A stretch of DNA of 10,000 bases from the NCBI RefSeq assembly GCF_000499385.1, contig NW_013655132.1:1-10000 (forward strand). Reading direction: 5' to 3'. Positions 6,594-10,000 of this stretch are shown one piece after another (position 1 is the first letter of the stretch; every line of letters starts with the position of its first letter). A program made the position numbers and the translations under genes. The notes under the pieces are model-generated. The model saw only the letters and a program-made list of their open reading frames with translations. It had not been told where the DNA came from and did not search any database. The DNA is from Eimeria necatrix (lineage: Eukaryota; Apicomplexa; Conoidasida; Eucoccidiorida; Eimeriidae).

Positions 6594-6998
6594 GATGACA
6601 GAGGTACAAATTTGCTTTTAGGTTTTGCTGCAGGCAGCTCGTCCTCGCTGCTGCTGCTGCTGCTGCTGCTGCTATCCTGCAACAGCAACAAGCGCAAACG
6701 CAGCAGCAGCAAAGCCACATCAAGCTAACATACCGCTGCTGCAGCAGCAGCTGCTGCTGCTGCTGCTGTCGCTCCCTTGCTGCCTTCGCAGCTTTTGCTG
6801 CTGCTGCTGCTGCTGCTGGTGCTCTGCTGCTGCTGCTCTCATATCGCGCATTTGTTGTCGCTGGGACTGCTGCTGCTGCTGCTGCTGCTGATCTGCCGCT
6901 GCTGCTGCTGCTGCTACCTGTTGGGCAGCAGCAGCAAACTCCTCCTCGGAGGAGTCTGCCGCTGCTCTGTCACTCCTCTTCCTTCGCCGCGCCGCCAT
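1..6998 (-). CDS. EIF5B: Translation initiation factor eIF5B (IF-2 family GTPase), multi-exon, 3' partial
   Basis: eIF5B is the cytosolic ribosome-dependent GTPase that promotes 60S subunit joining at the end of initiation. Exons I can place: 6998-6918 (or to 6734), 6676-6344, 6211-5747, 5237-5083, 4549-4107, 3834-3454, 2875-2751, 1990-1790, 1336-1305, 1188-966, 491-278 and 32-1 (continues past the window). Family signatures are [57 protein letters not shown] and [12 protein letters not shown], then domain III with [26 protein letters not shown] and [20 protein letters not shown], and EQLAVFP opening domain IV. The start ATG has context CCAAAATGG and begins [10 protein letters not shown]. Most junctions are GT-AG and preserve frame. 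The DTPGH (G3) segment, G5 plus most of domain II, and a short pre-domain III piece are absent, so the model as it stands would not give a full factor. Identity is very sure; the exact first two exons are not. Confidence 0.95.
33..277 (-). repeat. Intron with degenerate telomere-like AAACCCT repeats
   Basis: 245-bp GT-AG intron of eIF5B (donor GTGGGC at 277, acceptor GGTTTGCAG at 33). Most of it is AAACCCT heptamers on the plus strand, intact at 40-60 and 235-270 and decayed between (AAGCCT, AACCTT, CCCCAAA variants). On the transcript strand it reads AGGGTTT. Confidence 0.9.
278..491 (-). CDS. EIF5B: eIF5B exon, second half of domain III and helix 12 region
   Basis: Acceptor TTTGTTGCTGCAG|GGACTG; donor AAGAA|GTGGGC. 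It encodes [58 protein letters not shown] and FQQVKQSKK. Counterparts in human eIF5B include VHKKDVMKASVM and [20 protein letters not shown]. Frame is continuous on both sides. Confidence 0.95.
513..668. repeat. ATGC tetranucleotide array
   Basis: About 155 bp of GCAT/ATGC units with regular GCGTGC variants (ATGCATGCGTGC pattern) and two GCGGTGC interruptions. It lies in the 492-965 intron of eIF5B. Because ATGC arrays are self-complementary, both strands carry the same repeat. It gives spurious Met-His-Ala-Cys open frames on both strands. Confidence 0.95.
760..957. repeat. CAG tracts in the eIF5B 492-965 intron
   Basis: Two CAG tracts, 760-796 and 895-957, separated by a CA/CC-rich spacer with CACCACC clusters. 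On the transcript strand they read CTG; the second lies directly after the donor GTCCGC at 965. They are non-coding by splice phase, although frames stay open. Confidence 0.85.
966..1188 (-). CDS. EIF5B: eIF5B exon, first half of domain III
   Basis: Acceptor CTGCTGCAG|GGCCTG at the end of a CTG tract; donor ATCG|GTCCGC. It encodes [20 protein letters not shown], an acidic helix, [20 protein letters not shown] and [10 protein letters not shown]. This aligns with the LAGLPLLVAYKEDEI and GVYVQASTLGSLEALLEFL regions of human eIF5B. The final G is completed by the next exon to keep Ile-Gly. Confidence 0.93.
1191..1423. repeat. CAG tracts flanking the eIF5B micro-exon
   Basis: CAG tracts at 1191-1235, 1258-1299 and 1374-1419 on the plus strand (CTG on the transcript strand) lie on both sides of the [10 protein letters not shown] micro-exon. 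The first ends precisely at the acceptor of the domain III exon. Two short islands, GAGGAGCAG at 1236 and 1282, break the tracts. Confidence 0.85.
1305..1336 (-). CDS. EIF5B: eIF5B micro-exon, [10 protein letters not shown] end of domain II
   Basis: A 32-nt exon with acceptor GGGGTAG|G and donor CAGA|GTTTAC encodes [10 protein letters not shown], matching the (K/R)E(L/I)RVK strand that closes domain II in eIF5B. It needs two bases from the exon before it and passes one base to the next. Neither neighbour found in this window has the matching phase, which independently shows that an exon is missing on each side. The acceptor is weak, so the exon could start a little further upstream. Confidence 0.65.
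1424..1789. repeat. Inverted-orientation telomere-like AGGGTTT block with GC-rich direct repeats
   Basis: Non-coding stretch between two eIF5B exons. 1556-1650 holds AGGGTTT heptamers with a 24-bp higher-order unit (GTGAGGG at 1569, 1593 and 1617). 1645-1737 holds two diverged GC-rich copies starting GTTTGCGC, and 1738-1785 a clean AGGGTTT array. The orientation is opposite to the other eIF5B heptamer introns. The G5/domain II exons expected here are not present; 1424-1555 shows no recognisable coding sequence. Confidence 0.85.
1790..1990 (-). CDS. EIF5B: eIF5B exon 8, switch II-distal segment with the NKID (G4) motif
   Basis: 67 codons starting [20 protein letters not shown], then [13 protein letters not shown] and [17 protein letters not shown] confers guanine specificity. 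The acceptor is the end of a CTG tract, CTGCTGCAG|GGGCTG, phase 0. Beyond IQLQ no GT donor is present before the heptamer array; the only option is a GC donor, CAG|GCACGC at 1789, or a broken assembly join. An insertion [16 protein letters not shown], partly repeat-derived, replaces the usual linker after the NKID helix. Confidence 0.9.
1991..2750. repeat. CAG/CTG-rich intronic region of eIF5B with an orientation switch
   Basis: Plus-strand CAG at 1991-2038, 2160-2221 and 2342-2424 (with CAGCAACACCAG variants between) abuts the exon 8 acceptor. From 2529 to 2748 the plus strand carries CTG/GCT instead, running into the end of exon 7. The switch falls in the non-repeat island 2425-2528. The DTPGH exon expected here is absent on all frames I could read. 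Confidence 0.85.
2751..2875 (-). CDS. EIF5B: eIF5B exon 7, second half of the P-loop and switch I (G2)
   Basis: Acceptor TTTGCGGGCAG|GGAAGACG completes the Gly codon and continues [14 protein letters not shown], then [20 protein letters not shown] and MEQCNKV. The Thr of GGIT is the switch I residue that binds magnesium. The residue after NVQ is Leu, where family members I recall have a small or acidic residue. The likely donor is AAA|GTCAGC at 2750, a weak non-consensus site, and the frame also runs on as serine codons into the next repeat. The following DTPGH exon is not found. Confidence 0.92.
2876..3453 (-). repeat. eIF5B intron of AAACCCT arrays with a 212-bp higher-order unit
   Basis: 578-bp intron, donor GTGAGC, acceptor TTTGCGGGCAG. 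It contains long perfect AAACCCT arrays broken by fixed marks: ACAAAAC (3094, 3306), CCGC (3164, 3376) and AAGCTGACCACTGC (3224, 3436). The marks recur at a spacing of 212 bp, so there are two tandem copies. An 88-bp unique island at 2941-3028 has no recognisable protein in any frame. Confidence 0.95.
3454..3834 (-). CDS. EIF5B: eIF5B exon 6, acidic DDWEALL motif through the first half of the P-loop
   Basis: Begins [19 protein letters not shown], then Ala runs, [20 protein letters not shown], a Glu/Ala helix, [20 protein letters not shown] and LGHVDTG. The donor G|GTGAGC splits the glycine codon of the G1 motif GHVDTGKT. I chose acceptor CTCGCAG|CT at 3834. A second frame-compatible acceptor at 3855 (CAG|GC) would add SMRVLLA in place of Thr. 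DDWEA upstream of the G domain is also present in animal eIF5B. Confidence 0.9.
3935..4060. repeat. 21-bp minisatellite, six copies
   Basis: The unit CAGCTATGGCAGTTGCTGCAG and close variants repeat with marker TATGGC/TGTGGC/TGCGGC at 3941, 3962, 3983, 4004, 4025 and 4046, exactly 21 bp apart. It lies in the intron between the EGKLLT exon and the WEALL exon of eIF5B (4106 to 3835). Units are rich in CTGCAG and CAGCTG palindromes. Confidence 0.9.
4107..4549 (-). CDS. EIF5B: eIF5B exon 5, EGKLLT motif and charged linker
   Basis: Acceptor TTCTGCTGCAG|GGAGGAA; donor GGAGAGA|GTAAGA. It carries [48 protein letters not shown], an Ala run, [20 protein letters not shown] and [24 protein letters not shown] followed by a basic helix and a Gln-Gly-(V/L) turn is a recognisable eIF5B landmark just upstream of the acidic region before the G domain. 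The exon starts with one base completing a Lys codon and ends with one base. Confidence 0.93.
4550..5082 (-). repeat. eIF5B intron of AAACCCT arrays, shares the higher-order marks
   Basis: 533-bp intron, donor GTAAGG, acceptor TTCTGCTGCAG. It has the same marks in the same order as the 2876-3453 intron: ACAAAAC near 4635, CCGC at 4704 and AAGCTGACCACTGC at 4764, with the last two again 60 bp apart. A unique island lies at 4891-4938 (AGAGCACCTTGAAGCGGGGC...), with more degenerate heptamers at 5000-5070. Confidence 0.95.
5083..5237 (-). CDS. EIF5B: eIF5B exon 4, start of the charged coiled-coil linker
   Basis: Acceptor TTTGCTTCTTCAG|ACACGA in phase 0; donor AGAAA|GTAAGG with 2 bases of the next codon. 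It encodes an Ala run, [20 protein letters not shown] and a long Glu/Arg helix ending [10 protein letters not shown]. This matches the highly charged helical segment that precedes the EGKLLT motif in eIF5B proteins. The final AA is completed by the first G of exon 5 to give Lys, so the frame is continuous. Confidence 0.9.
5238..5746 (-). repeat. eIF5B intron with CAG/CTG tracts and a 38-bp hairpin
   Basis: Donor GAG|GTAAGC, acceptor TTTGCTTCTTCAG. It contains a plus-strand CAG tract 5359-5409, CTG/GCT-rich DNA 5549-5712 and, between them, a non-repeat A/T-rich region with an imperfect inverted repeat at 5430-5467 (CTCGAAGGAGA...TCCTTCGAG arms). Phase matching of GAG|ACA across it supports removal, although one frame stays open through it. 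Confidence 0.8.
5747..6211 (-). CDS. EIF5B: eIF5B exon 3, with two DIDxLLxxIE acidic motifs
   Basis: 155 codons, phase 0-0. The acceptor is TTTATGTACAG|GTGGAT and the donor GAG|GTAAGC. Two matching acidic motifs are visible, [18 protein letters not shown] and [19 protein letters not shown], about 50 residues apart and separated by KAAA-type repeats. The exon ends with [11 protein letters not shown], a Gln run and [10 protein letters not shown]. Acidic DxDxLxxEIE-like motifs are known in the N-terminal region of animal eIF5B. The KAAAKAAAK spacing suggests a positively charged disordered tail. Confidence 0.85.
6212..6343 (-). repeat. Short eIF5B intron with a CTG tract
   Basis: 132 bp, donor CAG|GTGAGC and acceptor TTTATGTACAG. 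The plus strand carries CTG from 6225 to 6273, so the transcript strand carries CAG. The length is a multiple of three with no stop codon, so the unspliced form would insert 44 mostly serine residues. Confidence 0.75.
6344..6676 (-). CDS. EIF5B: eIF5B exon 2, Ser/Ala/Lys-rich acidic N-terminal region
   Basis: 111 codons, phase 0 at both ends. The acceptor is TTGTTGCTGTTGCAG|GATAGC and the donor CAG|GTGAGC. It opens with a serine run and [16 protein letters not shown], then an acidic [20 protein letters not shown] stretch, then KPAAAAA units repeated three times and GKKGKKSPQ. The low-complexity, charged, Lys-patterned composition is typical of the poorly conserved eIF5B N-terminus. The reading frame stays open through the following 132-bp intron (6343-6212), so intron retention would only add serine and related residues and would be invisible to frame-based gene finding. 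Confidence 0.8.
6918..6998 (-). CDS. EIF5B: eIF5B exon 1 (start codon exon)
   Basis: Starts [20 protein letters not shown], a basic cluster followed by an acidic serine stretch. Two donors are possible. CAG|GTAGCA ends the exon at 6918 in phase 0, which fits exon 2 exactly. The stronger-looking donor G|GTATGT at 6733 would add 61 residues (Ala/Gln-rich, including RDMR and KLRRQQGSD) but ends in phase 1, and joining it to exon 2 puts TAG immediately after the junction. I give the frame-preserving version. A one-base error in the CAG tracts near 6735-6770 would rescue the longer one. Confidence 0.55.
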
Positions 6999-7137
6999 TT
7001 TGGAGTTTCAAAGAAGAATCAAATAACAAATAAATAAATAAAAAGAATAAAAGAATAAAAAATGAAGAAGTTTAATTGCTGCCGATGCACTCGGCTTGAA
7101 ATAGCGCAACGAACAAATGCTCATACACCCTATCCCC

Positions 7138-7182
<45 letters not shown>

Positions 7183-7449
7183 GCTGCTGTTTTGCTGCTA
7201 AATTTCCACTAAAAATAACAAATTCAAAAGAAATAAAAGAAACGAACAGAGCCGCAGCCAAACGCTATGCGCTGCTGTCCGCTGTGGGGCCTAAACCCTA
7301 AACCCTAAACCCTAAACCCTAAACCCTAAACCCTAACGCAGCGGCATCAGCGGCAATTCATACAAGAGAGAACCCGCAACAGCAACTTAGAGCGAAGCAG
7401 TAGGTGCCGCGTCGTCTTGCTGCTCAATTTCTCTGCTGCTGCTGCAGCG

Positions 7450-7480
<31 letters not shown>

Positions 7481-7625
7481 CTGCTGCTGTTGCTGCTGCT
7501 GCATGAGCAGCAGCCCCAAGCCCCAGGGGCCCCAGCCGCAAGTCTCTGCAAAAGGTCTTTTAAAAATGATAATAAAAATCTATTATAAAGAGCAGCAAAA
7601 CGTAGAACGCTGAGTTTCCTCTAGC

Positions 7626-7673
<48 letters not shown>

Positions 7674-7736
7674 AACAGGCCTTACTGGTGTCTCGGGCCT
7701 TAGGGGGCCCCTGGGGGCCCCCAGGCTGCAGCACAC
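6999..7736. promoter_or_regulatory. Divergent intergenic region between eIF5B and the NOA1-like gene
   Basis: No recognisable gene. Three A/T-rich patches stand out from the GC-rich repeats: 7010-7068 (AAATAAATAAATAAAAAG), 7196-7245 and 7555-7600 (AATAATAAAAATCTATTATA). Between them are CTG tracts at 7139-7182, 7437-7502 (broken) and 7627-7673, and an AAACCCT patch at 7290-7336. The first patch lies just upstream of the eIF5B ATG and the third upstream of the NOA1-like exon, so these are the best places for promoters or 5' UTRs. No TATA-type element can be assigned with confidence. Confidence 0.5.
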
Positions 7737-7998
7737 ATGGGAGCTCTTGCTGCTGCTGCCGGCAGTCGCCCGTTGCTGCTGCTGCGGCAGTTGCTGCCGC
7801 TGCGAGCCCTGCTGTTGCTGCCGCTGCTGCTGCTGCTGCAGCTGCAGCTGCAGCAGCAAAGCGTCCCCTGTGTTGCTGCTCTCCAGCTTAGGGGGCCCCC
7901 TAGGGCCCCCAGGGGCCCCCTGGGGTTTGTTGATTCATTTCTGTACCCTTTTTTGCTGCAAGGGGGCCCCCAGGGGGCCCCGCGGGGGCCCCCTGGGG
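7702..7998. repeat. GGGGGCCCC palindromic clusters near the 5' end of the NOA1-like gene
   Basis: Three clusters, 7702-7723, 7889-7926 and 7961-7998, of GGGGGCCCC units joined by T or A (for example GGGGGCCCCTGGGGGCCCCC). Each is close to a perfect palindrome. They read as Gly-Pro-rich sequence in the proposed first exon. Confidence 0.85.
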
Positions 7999-8212
7999 CG
8001 CTGCTGCCTCGTGTCCCTGCAAGCACTGCAGCAGCAACAGCAGCAGCAGCAGCAGCAGCAGCACGACCTGCTGCTGCTGCTGCTGACGATGGTAGTGAAG
8101 ACAGCGACCTTTGGGGGGTCCCGGATGAACCAGCAGCAGAGCAGCAGCAGCTGCTGCAGCAGCTGCAGCAGCTAGACGAGGAACAGGGTTTAAAACCCTT
8201 AAATAGGGCCCA
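7737..8212 (+). CDS. NOA1: NOA1-like gene, first exon(s), N-terminal extension
   Basis: The ATG at 7737 opens MGALAAAAGSRPLLLLRQLL, a hydrophobic stretch, then Gly/Pro-rich repeat-encoded residues, an Ala run, ADDGSEDSDLWGVPDEPAAE and LDEEQGLKPLNRA. The end is well supported by the donor CCCA|GTAAGT at 8212 and a phase match to exon 8454. The start is not. The piece 7925-7962, GTTTGTTGATTC...TTTTTTGCTGCAAG, looks like a small intron, and the true coding start may be elsewhere. The acidic part after about 8085 is the most convincing coding sequence. Confidence 0.55.
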
Positions 8213-9284
8213 GTAAGTCATTCTCTAGGGTTTAGGGTTTAGGGTTTAGGGTTTAGGGTTTGCACCCTAGACCCCTCCGTGTAATCTAGTTAATTGAGCT
8301 CCTGTTCAGCGCCTAGTGCCAAGGGTTTAGGGTTTAGGGTTTAGGGTTTTGTGTCAGCTACTCAGGATTGAGCTCCTGTTCAGCGCCTAGGGCCAACGGT
8401 TTAGGGTTTAGGGTTTAGGGTTTAGGGTTTAGGGTTTTGTGTCAGCTACTCAGGCGCCGCGCCCTCAGCAAACTAACTGCAGCCTTGCGACAACGGGGCC
8501 CCCCAGGGGGCCCCTCAGGGGGCCCCCTGGGGGCCCCCCCTGGGGGCCCCCTGGGGGCCCCCCCTGGGGGGCCCCTGGGGGCCCCCCCAGGGGCCCCCCC
8601 GGGGGGCCCCCCAGGGGGCCCCCTGGGGGCCCCCCATGAGGGGCCCCCGGGGGCCCCCCTTGGGGGGCCCCTGTACAGTGTGTCTCTGGAGCGGAAAGCA
8701 GATGAGTGCAGCGGCTGCGGCGCGAAGTTTCATGTGAGCCTCTAAACCCTAAACCCTAAACCCTAAACCCTAAACCCTAAACCCTAAACCCTAAGGGCTG
8801 AAGGGGGATGGCGGTTTGCTGCATTCAGGGCAATGCGCCCGGCGCTCCAGGGTATTTGCCGCCTCACCTGTTCCTGCAGCAGCAGCAACAGCAGCAGCAG
8901 CAACAGCAGCAGCAACAGCAGCAGCAGCAGCGTCTTTTAATAAGGGGAGCCCCAGCAGCAGCAGCAGCAGCAACAGACCTTGCTGCTGCTGTTGCTGCTG
9001 CTACTCGCTTGGAGAAGCACCGGAAGAGTTTCTCAGCGGCAGCAGCAGCACGACAAGCAGCGAAAGCTGAACTCGCTGCTGCTGCTGCTGCTGCTGCTGC
9101 TCCTGCTGCTGCTGCTGCTGCTCCTGCTGCTGCTGCTGCTGCTGCTGCTGAGCAGGAGTACGAGGTCTCTCCTGAGGTCACCAAGCTAGCAGCAGCAATT
9201 GCTGCTGCAGCACCAGCAGCAGATTTGCTGTCAGTTGAAAAGGCCCTCATAAGCCTAGCCATGCTCAACTCTGAAACTGAAGAG

Positions 9285-9315
<31 letters not shown>

Positions 9316-9845
9316 AGCAGCAGCAGCAGCAAAAGCAGCAAGAGCAGCAGCAGCAACATCAGCAAAACCAGCAAGAGCAGCACCAACAGCAGCAGCAGCA
9401 GCAGCAACGGGCGCCGCGTCGTCTGTGGCACATTGAGGGCCTTCCCGTCCTTGCTGCTGCTCCTGCTGCTGCTGCTGCTCCTGCTGCTGCTGCTGCTCCT
9501 ACTGCTGCTGCTGCTGCTGCTGCTGGCTTCGGAGAGAAGGAAGCAAGCAGCAAATCGGAAAATGAAAAGAGAGAGAGTGCCGCAGACAGCTGCAGCCGAG
9601 AAAGAGGATTCCTGGCTGCTGCTGCTGCTGCTGCTGCTGCAGCAGCAGCAGATGAGGAGACAGAAGAGACGCAGAGAGCCGTGGGCGTGCTGCTGCTGCT
9701 GTTTTTCTTGCTGCTGCTGCTGCTGCTTTTCTTGCTGCTGCTGCTGCTGTTTCTTCTCTTGCCGCTGTTGCTGCTTTTCTGCAGCTGCTTCTGTCGGGTG
9801 GCACATTTTGCTGCTGCTGTTGCCTTTGTGTTGCTGTTTTTAGTT

Positions 9846-9878
<33 letters not shown>

Positions 9879-9961
9879 GCTGCTGCAGCCTCCTCTGCTG
9901 TGCATGCGCTGCAGCACTTTGAGGTTTGGAGGCAGGGGCACCTCTTCCTTAAGAAGCCTGA
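7737..9961 (+). CDS. NOA1: NOA1/YqeH-family circularly permuted GTPase, N-terminal zinc-finger part, 3' partial
   Basis: This family assists assembly of bacterial-type (mitochondrial or plastid) ribosomes; members carry an N-terminal zinc finger, C-x2-C...C-x2-C, before a circularly permuted GTPase domain. Exons: 7737-8212 (start uncertain), 8454-8733, 8829-9680 (or 9686) and 9889-9961, then a donor GTAAGG into an intron. Joining them in frame gives ADECSGCGAKFH|GNAPGAPGYLPPHLF, closely resembling human NOA1 CPGCGAELH...GVPGYLP, and later LLCMRCSTLRFGG, the second C-x2-C knuckle (CQRC in relatives). The GTPase domain must lie downstream. The N-terminus from 7737 is Leu/Ala-rich and could be an organelle-targeting leader, but CTG repeats also produce such runs. 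It is divergent from eIF5B and shares the 6999-7736 region with it. The family call rests on the zinc-finger context only. Confidence 0.8.
8213..8453 (+). repeat. NOA1-like gene intron with AGGGTTT arrays and a duplicated 3' end
   Basis: Donor CCCA|GTAAGT, acceptor CAGCTACTCAG. AGGGTTT arrays lie at 8227-8262, 8321-8350 and 8398-8436. The segment from ATTGAGCTCCTGTTCAGCGC to GCTACTCAGG occurs twice in tandem (8293-8366 and 8367-8454) and differs mainly by two extra heptamers in the second copy. Confidence 0.92.
8454..8733 (+). CDS. NOA1: NOA1-like gene exon with the first zinc-finger half CSGC
   Basis: Acceptor CAGCTACTCAG|GCGCCG completes a Gln codon; donor TTTCAT|GTGAGC in phase 0. It encodes RRALSKLTAALRQR, about 60 residues of Gly-Pro-rich sequence from GGGGCCCC repeats (8490-8671), and YSVSLERKADECSGCGAKFH. 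The two cysteines of CSGC would bind one side of the zinc. The Gly-Pro stretch has no strict three-residue glycine period, so it is not a collagen helix. Confidence 0.8.
8490..8671. repeat. GGGGGCCCC(T/C) array inside a coding exon
   Basis: About 180 bp of GGGGGCCCCC and CCCTGGGGGG units, nearly all G and C, inside exon 8454-8733. The frame gives PLGAPPGG-type units with variants. The sequence is strongly self-complementary. An isolated ATGAG at 8636 interrupts it. Confidence 0.92.
8734..8828 (+). repeat. Short NOA1-like gene intron with AAACCCT repeats
   Basis: 95-bp intron, donor CAT|GTGAGC, acceptor GCTGCATTCAG. It holds a perfect AAACCCT array at 8743-8793. On the transcript strand this reads AAACCCT, opposite to the gene's other heptamer introns. 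Removing it joins AKFH to GNAPGAPGYLPP in frame. Confidence 0.88.
8829..9680 (+). CDS. NOA1: NOA1-like gene exon, GYLPP motif followed by long Ala/Gln repeats
   Basis: Acceptor GCTGCATTCAG|GGCAAT, phase 0. It starts GNAPGAPGYLPPHLF, the conserved continuation of the zinc finger. It then runs through Gln and Ala tracts with islands of ordinary sequence: TRLEKHRKSF, YEVSPEVTKL, DLLSVEKALISLAMLNSETE, APRRLWHIEGLPVL, KEASSKSENEKRESAADSC and DEETEETQRA. The end is either 9680 (GCC|GTGGGC) or 9686 (GGC|GTGCTG), both phase 0. Some of these 284 codons may be removed by introns I cannot resolve among the repeats. Confidence 0.7.
9681..9888 (+). repeat. NOA1-like gene intron, CTG and T-rich
   Basis: Proposed intron of about 208 bp between QRA(VG) and PPLLCMRC. 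It is made of CTG tracts mixed with TTTTTCTTG and TTTTAGTTTTG, giving a pyrimidine-rich run into the acceptor TTGCTGCTGCAG. If it were read through, the frame would encode about 50 Leu/Phe residues, which looks like a membrane segment but is probably spurious. The donor choice (9681 or 9687) is weak. Confidence 0.6.
9889..9961 (+). CDS. NOA1: NOA1-like gene exon with the second zinc-finger half CMRC
   Basis: Acceptor TTGCTGCTGCAG|CCTCCT closes a CTG/T-rich intron; donor CCTGA|GTAAGG. In phase 0 it reads PPLLCMRCSTLRFGGRGTSS and LRSL. C-x-R-C followed by a Leu and an aromatic-Gly pair is the second zinc knuckle in NOA1/YqeH proteins. A different frame is open here without splicing and hides the motif. 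Confidence 0.72.
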
Positions 9962-10000
9962 GTAAGGGTTTAGGGTTTAGGGTTTAGGGTTTAGGGTTTA
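9962..10000 (+). repeat. Start of the next intron with an AGGGTTT array
   Basis: After donor CTGA|GTAAGG the sequence is a perfect AGGGTTT array to the window edge, the same orientation as in the intron at 8213-8453. Confidence 0.85.

Noticed and set aside
7347..7613. Small genes in the divergent region (minus-strand Ala-rich, plus-strand Cys-rich)
   Set aside because: They are driven by CTG tracts, with no homology, no conserved islands and no convincing splice or start context.
7700..8221. Minus-strand frame beginning MTYWALFKGF opposite the NOA1-like gene
   Set aside because: It is Ser/Cys repeat translation. The plus strand has a GTAAGT donor and a phase match to the CSGC exon.
8490..8671. 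Collagen-like protein domain
   Set aside because: Glycine does not recur every third residue; the sequence follows the GGGGGCCCC unit instead.
9687..9888. Transmembrane segment of Leu/Phe in the NOA1-like protein
   Set aside because: It comes from CTG and T-rich DNA with intron character. Splicing to 9889 restores the CMRC zinc knuckle in phase, whereas read-through loses it.
513..9900. CRISPR array or bacterial mobile element
   Set aside because: The repeats are simple-sequence without unique spacers of constant size, and the genes are spliced eukaryotic ones.

Overview
The window looks like nuclear DNA of a coccidian apicomplexan, most likely an Eimeria species. The signs are plant/coccidian-type AAACCCT/AGGGTTT heptamers scattered inside introns, and a very high density of CAG/CTG triplet tracts that run through both exons and introns and appear in protein as runs of Ala, Gln or Ser. 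This combination is known from Eimeria genomes. I cannot name the species. Nothing bacterial is visible: no operons and no ribosome binding sites.

Two intron-rich genes are arranged head to head. On the minus strand, from 6998 down past base 1, lies the gene for translation initiation factor eIF5B (the eukaryotic IF-2 homologue). I could place twelve exons: an Ala/Ser/Lys/Gln-rich acidic N-terminal region (6998-4107), a WEALL-type acidic segment leading into the P-loop (3834-3454), the rest of the P-loop and switch I (2875-2751), the NKID segment (1990-1790), a 32-nt micro-exon from the end of domain II (1336-1305), domain III (1188-966, 491-278) and the start of domain IV (32-1, running off the window). 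Most junctions have good splice signals and keep frame. Three conserved pieces of eIF5B are not found: the DTPGH (G3) segment, everything from G5 through most of domain II, and a short piece just before domain III. No run of N marks these losses. They sit where repeats change orientation, so I suspect collapsed or mis-joined assembly more than a strange protein.

On the plus strand, from about 7737 to beyond 9961, is a gene I recognise as a NOA1/YqeH-family circularly permuted GTPase, probably targeted to an organelle. Only its N-terminal part is in the window. The zinc-finger halves CSGC (near 8710) and CMRC (9901-9912) lie on separate exons, with an exon of about 284 codons rich in Ala and Gln runs between them. 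The GTPase domain lies downstream of the window.

The stretch 6999-7736 between the two starts is a divergent promoter/5' UTR region. It holds three A/T-rich patches, two CTG tracts and one telomere-like patch. The remaining non-coding DNA is intron, filled with heptamer arrays, CAG/CTG tracts, an ATGC tetranucleotide array, a 21-bp minisatellite and GGGGCCCC-type palindromes. The two genes are not an operon and share no evident pathway beyond translation: cytosolic subunit joining for eIF5B, and organellar ribosome assembly for the NOA1-like protein.
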